In this document: positions 5,396 to 5,423 of the stretch, in pieces
How positions within the stretch are numbered: position 1 is the stretch's first letter
Layout of the letters: each line of letters opens with the position of its first letter
Assembly: GCA_030746455.1 (NCBI GenBank)
Contig: JASLMQ010000259.1
Location: forward strand, 1 to 5,423
Direction of reading: 5' to 3'
Source: Candidatus Latescibacterota bacterium
Lineage (GTDB): Bacteria > Latescibacterota > UBA2968 > GCA-2709665
Length of the DNA stretch: 5,423 nt
Program-made: the position numbers and the translations under genes
Notes under the pieces: model-generated
Database searches by the model: none
Told to the model about the DNA's origin: nothing
What the model saw: the letters and a program-made list of their open reading frames with translations, nothing else

Positions 5396-5407
5396 TATGA
5401 ACAAGTC

Positions 5408-5413
5408 AAGGAG
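5408..5413 (+). promoter_or_regulatory. Ribosome binding site AAGGAG of a gene starting past the right edge
   Basis: AAGGAG is followed by only ten bases before the window ends, and the last base is A, so a start codon may begin at or just after 5423. A start at the ATG at 5397-5399 is open to the edge but has no ribosome site. Confidence 0.35.
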
Positions 5414-5423
5414 AGTCTGCAGA

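Noticed and set aside
3946..5400. A 484-codon open frame on the + strand opposite the methyltransferase
   Set aside because: It is the antisense shadow of a GC-rich gene: Gly/Val/His/Gln-rich with no family features, while the minus-strand reading gives a full MttB-family protein.

Overview
The window is GC-rich bacterial DNA with strong third-position G/C bias in its real genes and clear Shine-Dalgarno (SD) sites. A non-pyrrolysine MttB-family methyltransferase, a family-10-like TIM-barrel glycosyl hydrolase relative and a small antitoxin-like protein together suggest an uncultured soil or aquatic bacterium of an Armatimonadota, Planctomycetota or Chloroflexota type. That placement is a weak guess from gene content. 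No rRNA, tRNA, CRISPR array or intact insertion sequence was found.

Left block (1-744, + strand). Three small, tightly packed genes: the C-terminal part of a protein with a sigma-region-4-like helix-turn-helix, cut by the window edge; a 65-aa helical protein whose ATG directly follows the previous stop codon; and a 62-aa protein with a strong SD and a helix-turn-helix-like core that decays toward its end. They read as one operon of DNA-binding or regulatory proteins of unknown job. They converge on the next block.

Second block (805-1520, - strand). A two-gene operon with an ATGA stop/start overlap: a 69-aa protein resembling small antitoxin-like proteins, followed by a putative lipoprotein with an NTF2-like (DUF4440/SnoaL-type) domain. 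No toxin partner is visible. Upstream, 1521-2008 holds no gene I can support.

Right block (2009-5322, - strand). An MttB-family methyltransferase gene (first in transcription order) is followed, after a 323-bp gap, by a 511-aa cytoplasmic TIM-barrel protein related to family 10-like glycosyl hydrolases, with a C-terminal beta-rich domain. The gap carries a perfect hairpin overlapping the mttB-like stop codon, two competing inverted repeats that share one arm, and a GntR-operator-like palindrome just before the hydrolase SD. The two genes may therefore be controlled separately although they share a strand. The methyltransferase has an ordinary sense codon (Ala324) where MttB carries pyrrolysine, so it should act on another quaternary amine or methylated substrate together with a corrinoid protein not in this window.

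Right edge (5323-5423). A compact divergent control region: a 10-bp perfect palindrome sits just after a + strand -10 box, and an SD is placed 10 bases from the window end. A divergent gene, possibly a repressor that controls itself and the methyltransferase, probably begins just beyond the edge.
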